Source: DATKLL01 sp035542475
GTDB lineage: Bacteria > Desulfobacterota > Syntrophia > Syntrophales > UBA2185
DNA length: 64,000 nucleotides
Reading direction: 5' to 3'
NCBI GenBank assembly: GCA_035542475.1
Contig: DATKLL010000134.1
Coordinates: 1 to 64,000 of the forward strand
The translations under genes were made by a program, and so were the position numbers. Below the pieces are notes generated by a model. The model ran no database searches. It worked only from the letters and a program-made list of their open reading frames with translations, and was not told where the DNA came from. Below are positions 60,590-64,000 of the stretch, in pieces (the first letter of the stretch is position 1; every line of letters starts with the position of its first letter).

Positions 60590-61774
60590 ATGGCCATCTC
60601 TAATAAAGTTCGCGGATTTATTTCCCAGTCTTCCTGGATCAGGAAAATGTTTGAGGAAGGCAGCCTCTTGAAGAAGCAGTACGGGGCAGATAATGTCTTC
60701 GATTTTAGCATCGGTAATCCAAGTGTCGCACCACCGCCTGAGTTTAGGGAAGTGCTGCGTCAGGTTGCAGGTGAGGATAGTTCCGGCGTCCATGGATATA
60801 TGTCGAATGCCGGATATCCTGAGACAAGAGCAGCTGTTGCAGCTTTTCTCAGTCAGGAGCATAGAGTGCCGCTCAGCGCGGATCACGTGATTATGACCTG
60901 CGGGGCGGCGGGGGCGCTGAATATCATATGTAAAGTGCTTCTTGAGCCTGGCGATGAGGTTCTCATCCCCACGCCCTGTTTCATGGAATATCGGTTTTAT
61001 GTCGATAACGCAAGCGGTGTTGCTGTATTCGTAAAGTCAAATACGGATTTTTCTCTTGATCTTGAAGCGATGCGCGATGCTATTACGGAAAGGACAAAGA
61101 TAATCCTTATCAATTCACCTAATAATCCAACAGGTAAAGTGTACGACAGGGCATTGATACGAGGGCTGGCCGAACTCCTGGAGGATAAGGAGAGGACATA
61201 CGGAAGGGATATTTACCTCGTCTCGGATGAACCGTACAGGGAAATCGTCTATGACGGTGTTAGGGTTCCAAGCATCCTCGCGGCTTACAGAAACAGCATA
61301 ATTGCCTCTTCCTATTCAAAGAGCCTTTCGCTCGCAGGTGAACGGATCGGCTATCTGGCTGTTAGTCCAGCAGTGTCCGATATTGAAGAGGTTATGAGCG
61401 GGCTTATTCTCTACAACAGAACCCTTGGTTTCGTCAATGCCCCCGCCTTGATGCAGCGGGTTATTGCAAAAATACAGGGCACGACGGTTGATGTGAGGGA
61501 ATATAGAAGAAAGAGAGAACTTCTATGTGACGGTCTTTTATCCATCGGATACGAATTTCTAAAGCCCGATGGGACCTTCTACCTCTTTCCCAGGACTCCG
61601 ATAGATAATGATATCGAATTTGTTAAGGCCCTGACGAAGAGAAGAATCCTGACCGTGCCGGGCAGCGGATTCGGATGGCCGGGCAATTTCCGGATCGCAT
61701 TTTGTGTGGATGATGCGACAATTGTTAATTCGATGAAAGGTTTTGAAGAGGCATTCAAGGAATATCGTCAGTAG
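60590..61774 (+). CDS. PLP-dependent aminotransferase, class I/II
   Basis: Aspartate aminotransferase-superfamily enzyme. The PLP lysine is in SSYSKSLSLAGERIGY, the phosphate-binding region includes TCGAAGALN, NSPNNPTGKVYD contains the conserved Asn and Pro, and SDEPYREIVYDG holds the Asp. 394 residues. The exact amino donor is not readable from sequence; an aromatic or aspartate/alanine-type role is possible. Good GGAGGA site upstream. Its 3' end overlaps acyP by 7 bases, convergently. Confidence 0.92.
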   Translation: MAISNKVRGFISQSSWIRKMFEEGSLLKKQYGADNVFDFSIGNPSVAPPPEFREVLRQVAGEDSSGVHGYMSNAGYPETRAAVAAFLSQEHRVPLSADHVIMTCGAAGALNIICKVLLEPGDEVLIPTPCFMEYRFYVDNASGVAVFVKSNTDFSLDLEAMRDAITERTKIILINSPNNPTGKVYDRALIRGLAELLEDKERTYGRDIYLVSDEPYREIVYDGVRVPSILAAYRNSIIASSYSKSLSLAGERIGYLAVSPAVSDIEEVMSGLILYNRTLGFVNAPALMQRVIAKIQGTTVDVREYRRKRELLCDGLLSIGYEFLKPDGTFYLFPRTPIDNDIEFVKALTKRRILTVPGSGFGWPGNFRIAFCVDDATIVNSMKGFEEAFKEYRQ

Positions 61775-62040
61775 GTGATGCGGAAATCCCGGAATTCGCC
61801 GGTATGGGGTTCTTCGGAAACATCAACTTTAGTGACAATCGCATGCGGCGGGCCTTTCTTGCACCATTCCAGCATCGTCTTGACATTCTTATCTTCACCT
61901 TCAAAGACGGCTTCAACACTGCCATCGTGGAGATTCCTGACCCAGCCGTTCAGCTTCAGAGCCAGGGCGGTCTCCCTGGTATACGCCCGGAAAAAAACAC
62001 CCTGAACCCTGCCGGTAATGATAACGTGCATCCGCTTCAT
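61768..62040 (-). CDS. acyP: Acylphosphatase
   Basis: Small enzyme that hydrolyses acyl phosphates. Conserved GRVQGVFFRAYTRETA near residues 10-25, including the catalytic Arg, and GWVRNLHDGSVEAVFEG with the catalytic Asn. 90 residues is the usual length. It lies 5 bases after ligA on the same strand. Confidence 0.96.
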   Translation of the reverse strand: MKRMHVIITGRVQGVFFRAYTRETALALKLNGWVRNLHDGSVEAVFEGEDKNVKTMLEWCKKGPPHAIVTKVDVSEEPHTGEFRDFRITY

Positions 62041-62044
62041 CTTT

Positions 62045-64000
62045 TCACTTTCTGCCGATAAGTTTCAAAAATTCTTCTTCATTGATAATTTTAATACCCG
62101 AGGTCCTTGCCTTCTCCAGCTTTGAGCCGGGCGATTCACCGGCGACTACGTAATCGGTCGTCTTTGTGACCGACTCCGTGGCGGAAGCACCGAGGGATTC
62201 AATAATCCCTTTCGCTTCGCTTCTTGTCAGTCTGCTGAGCGTTCCCGTAAAAACAAAGGATTTCGCGGCCAGAGGCGCATCTTTAGGACGAGCTTTTTCT
62301 ACAGGCTTGATACCGGCCCTCTTGAATTTTTCAATCACTTTTATATTGGATTGTTCACTGAAAAATCTGCTGATGCTGCCGGCTACCTCCGGACCAATAT
62401 CTTTAATGGCCAGAAGGTCATCTTCCGTAGACTCCATGAGCCTGTCCAGTGTCATGAAGAACTTGGCAAGGACCATCGCCATATGCTCTCCCACATGCCT
62501 GATTCCCAGAGCATAGAGGAACTTCTCCAGAGGCGGAGACTTTGACAGTGCTATGGCGGCCAGAAGGTTATTCGCCGATTTGTCTGCCATCCTCTCAAGA
62601 GTGAGCAGCTTATCCTTTGTAAGGAAATAGAGATCAGCCGGGTCTTTTATCATATTTGTATCCACCAACTGAGAGACCAGCTTATCGCCGAGCCCCTCGA
62701 TGTCCAAACCGCCGCGGGATGCAAAGTGTGTTATATGACCCTTAATTTGTGCAGGGCATGCTATATTGATGCAACGGTGGGCGGCCTCACCTTCCAAGCG
62801 GACAATCTCTGATTTACATTCAGGGCAAACGGCGGGCATTTTAAATTTATTTTTTCTGCCGGTCATCTTTGGCTCAACAACCTTTATCACCTCCGGGATT
62901 ACATCCCCGGCTCTCTGTATCAAGACCTTATCTCCTTCGCGGATGTCCTTCTTTTTAATCTCATCCTGGTTATGGAGCGTTGCCCTTCTAACAGTGACAC
63001 CACCCACGTTGACAGGTTTTAAAATGGCAACCGGCGTCAATACACCGGTTCGACCGACCTGAACATCAATTCTTTCGATTACAGTAGTTGCTTGAGTGGC
63101 AGCAAATTTACATGCAATGGCCCACCGCGGGCTTCTTGAAACGAATCCCAAACGCCCTTGTATCGCAAGATCGTCTACTTTGATCACGACACCATCGATT
63201 TCGTAGGGAAGATCCTTTCTCAAGTCATTAATGTGATGGTAGTACTCTATGCATTCATGAATGTCTTTAGCCTGTTTAATATAGGGATTAACTCTGAATC
63301 CCCATTGGGAAAGGGTCTGCAGGACATCCCAGTGACTATTAAAGGTATGTCCGGTGACTAAGCCGATGCCATAGCAGAAGATGTCCAGAGGTCTCTTGGA
63401 GGTGATTTTTGAATCGAGTTGTCGTAGCGACCCTGCGGCTGCGTTGCGGGGGTTGGCAAAGGACGGTTCGCCTTCCTTTAACCTGTGGCTGTTCAGTTTC
63501 TTAAATGCATTGATCTCAATGTATACTTCTCCCCTGATTTCAATCCTCTCAGGGACGGGGAGAACTTTGTTCTTCATCATCTGCAATGGAATAGTAAAAA
63601 TGGTTTTGAGATTATTGGTAATGTCCTCACCGACTGTCCCATCGCCTCGCGTTGCTCCGACAGTAAAGACCCCATTTTCGTAGATAAGATTAACTGCCGT
63701 GCCGTCCATTTTAGGTTCAGCTACAAAGGTAATATTTTCGTGCGTACCGAGAAAACGTTTAATGCGCTCACCAAAGTCTTGAATATCATGTTCCGTAAAG
63801 GCATTCGCGAGGCTGAGCATAGGGGTGAGGTGCGAGACAGTGCTGAATTTTTCCAGTGGCGCAGCCCCGACGCGCTGCGTGGGAGAATCGGAGACATCAA
63901 TTTCCGGAAATTGCGCCTCCAGATCGATCAATTCCTTCATGAGGCGGTCATACTCAATGTCGGATATCTCAGGGTCATCAAGTTGGTAGTAGCGCTGGTT
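62045..64000 (-). CDS. ligA: NAD-dependent DNA ligase LigA (N-terminus beyond the window)
   Basis: Seals nicks in replication and repair using NAD+. The catalytic lysine is in EPKMDGTAVNL (KxDG). Oligonucleotide-binding fold, zinc finger (CPECKSEI, then HRCINIACPAQ), helix-hairpin-helix and a C-terminal BRCT domain (SFVFTGTLSR) follow in order. An ATG at 63940 is not the true start: the frame remains open and homologous (YYQLDDPEISDIEYDRL) up to base 64000, so the first ~20-30 residues lie outside. About 651 residues are visible out of a usual ~670. Confidence 0.97.
   Translation of the reverse strand, partial: NQRYYQLDDPEISDIEYDRLMKELIDLEAQFPEIDVSDSPTQRVGAAPLEKFSTVSHLTPMLSLANAFTEHDIQDFGERIKRFLGTHENITFVAEPKMDGTAVNLIYENGVFTVGATRGDGTVGEDITNNLKTIFTIPLQMMKNKVLPVPERIEIRGEVYIEINAFKKLNSHRLKEGEPSFANPRNAAAGSLRQLDSKITSKRPLDIFCYGIGLVTGHTFNSHWDVLQTLSQWGFRVNPYIKQAKDIHECIEYYHHINDLRKDLPYEIDGVVIKVDDLAIQGRLGFVSRSPRWAIACKFAATQATTVIERIDVQVGRTGVLTPVAILKPVNVGGVTVRRATLHNQDEIKKKDIREGDKVLIQRAGDVIPEVIKVVEPKMTGRKNKFKMPAVCPECKSEIVRLEGEAAHRCINIACPAQIKGHITHFASRGGLDIEGLGDKLVSQLVDTNMIKDPADLYFLTKDKLLTLERMADKSANNLLAAIALSKSPPLEKFLYALGIRHVGEHMAMVLAKFFMTLDRLMESTEDDLLAIKDIGPEVAGSISRFFSEQSNIKVIEKFKRAGIKPVEKARPKDAPLAAKSFVFTGTLSRLTRSEAKGIIESLGASATESVTKTTDYVVAGESPGSKLEKARTSGIKIINEEEFLKLIGRK

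Noticed and set aside
1..64000. CRISPR arrays, insertion sequences, transposases, prophage, toxin-antitoxin pairs
   Set aside because: None was recognised on either strand; the repeats seen are short operator-like or hairpin elements.

Overview
The window reads as a chromosomal segment of an anaerobic deltaproteobacterium (Desulfobacterota). A Syntrophales/Syntrophus-like relative is the best guess, made from gene order and protein families rather than from any database match. Supporting signs are the run xerD, TPR protein, kdsA, kdsC, lptC, lptA, lptB, rpoN, hpf, ptsN, hprK, rapZ; the run ispE, tRNA-Gln, prs, rplY, pth; the run rpsF, rpsR, DUF2232, rplI, dnaB; and a NADH-linked flavin/iron-sulfur electron-transfer operon of the kind used by syntrophs and other strict anaerobes. 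Most of the sequence is AT-rich. No insertion sequence, prophage, CRISPR array or rRNA was seen. Two tRNAs are present.

Layout. 1-2400: a sigma-54 activator gene (5' end probably outside the window), then three phased 15-bp palindromes, a near-perfect -24/-12 promoter, a structured leader, a doubtful 76-codon ORF, and two look-alike hairpins whose loops carry an anti-Shine-Dalgarno sequence; the second is a terminator. This is the best candidate for something undescribed. 2400-8800: ychF and pth, often neighbours in other bacteria, are separated by a GC-richer block holding an orphan malonate decarboxylase alpha subunit, a sodium/solute symporter with a 47-residue partner, and a PEBP-type lipoprotein. 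8800-12000: translation and precursor genes around tRNA-Gln. 12000-17400: a diadenylate cyclase-like gene, clpB and htpX form one operon, divergent from rpoH. 17400-21100: the S6-S18-L9-DnaB operon. 21200-25000: tRNA-Arg, metF and a LysM amidase.

25000-31700: an eight-gene minus-strand operon encoding a NuoF-GltD fusion, two small [2Fe-2S] subunits, and a regulatory set of two DRTGG proteins, two GHKL ATPases and a PHP protein. 32000-46900: a hybrid histidine kinase, xerD, a 13-TPR protein, KDO synthesis, Lpt export, RpoN, ribosome hibernation, PTS-Ntr, HPr kinase and RapZ. 46900-53540: an M23 peptidase, coaBC, a type 4 uracil-DNA glycosylase, and an NfeD-slipin membrane operon that ends in an HAD phosphatase. 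53650-57530: a divergent pair of unfamiliar proteins, one a zinc-ribbon protein and the other an acidic-linker SUMF1/FGE-like protein. 57550-64000: lepA, a divergent adenylate kinase, an FmdB-type zinc ribbon, an aminotransferase, acylphosphatase, and ligA, which runs off the right edge.

Functionally the window is mostly housekeeping. Three layers stand out: sigma-54 control (rpoN, an activator, and a sigma-54 locus together), a stress module (c-di-AMP synthase, ClpB, HtpX, RpoH), and redox machinery with its own sensory proteins.
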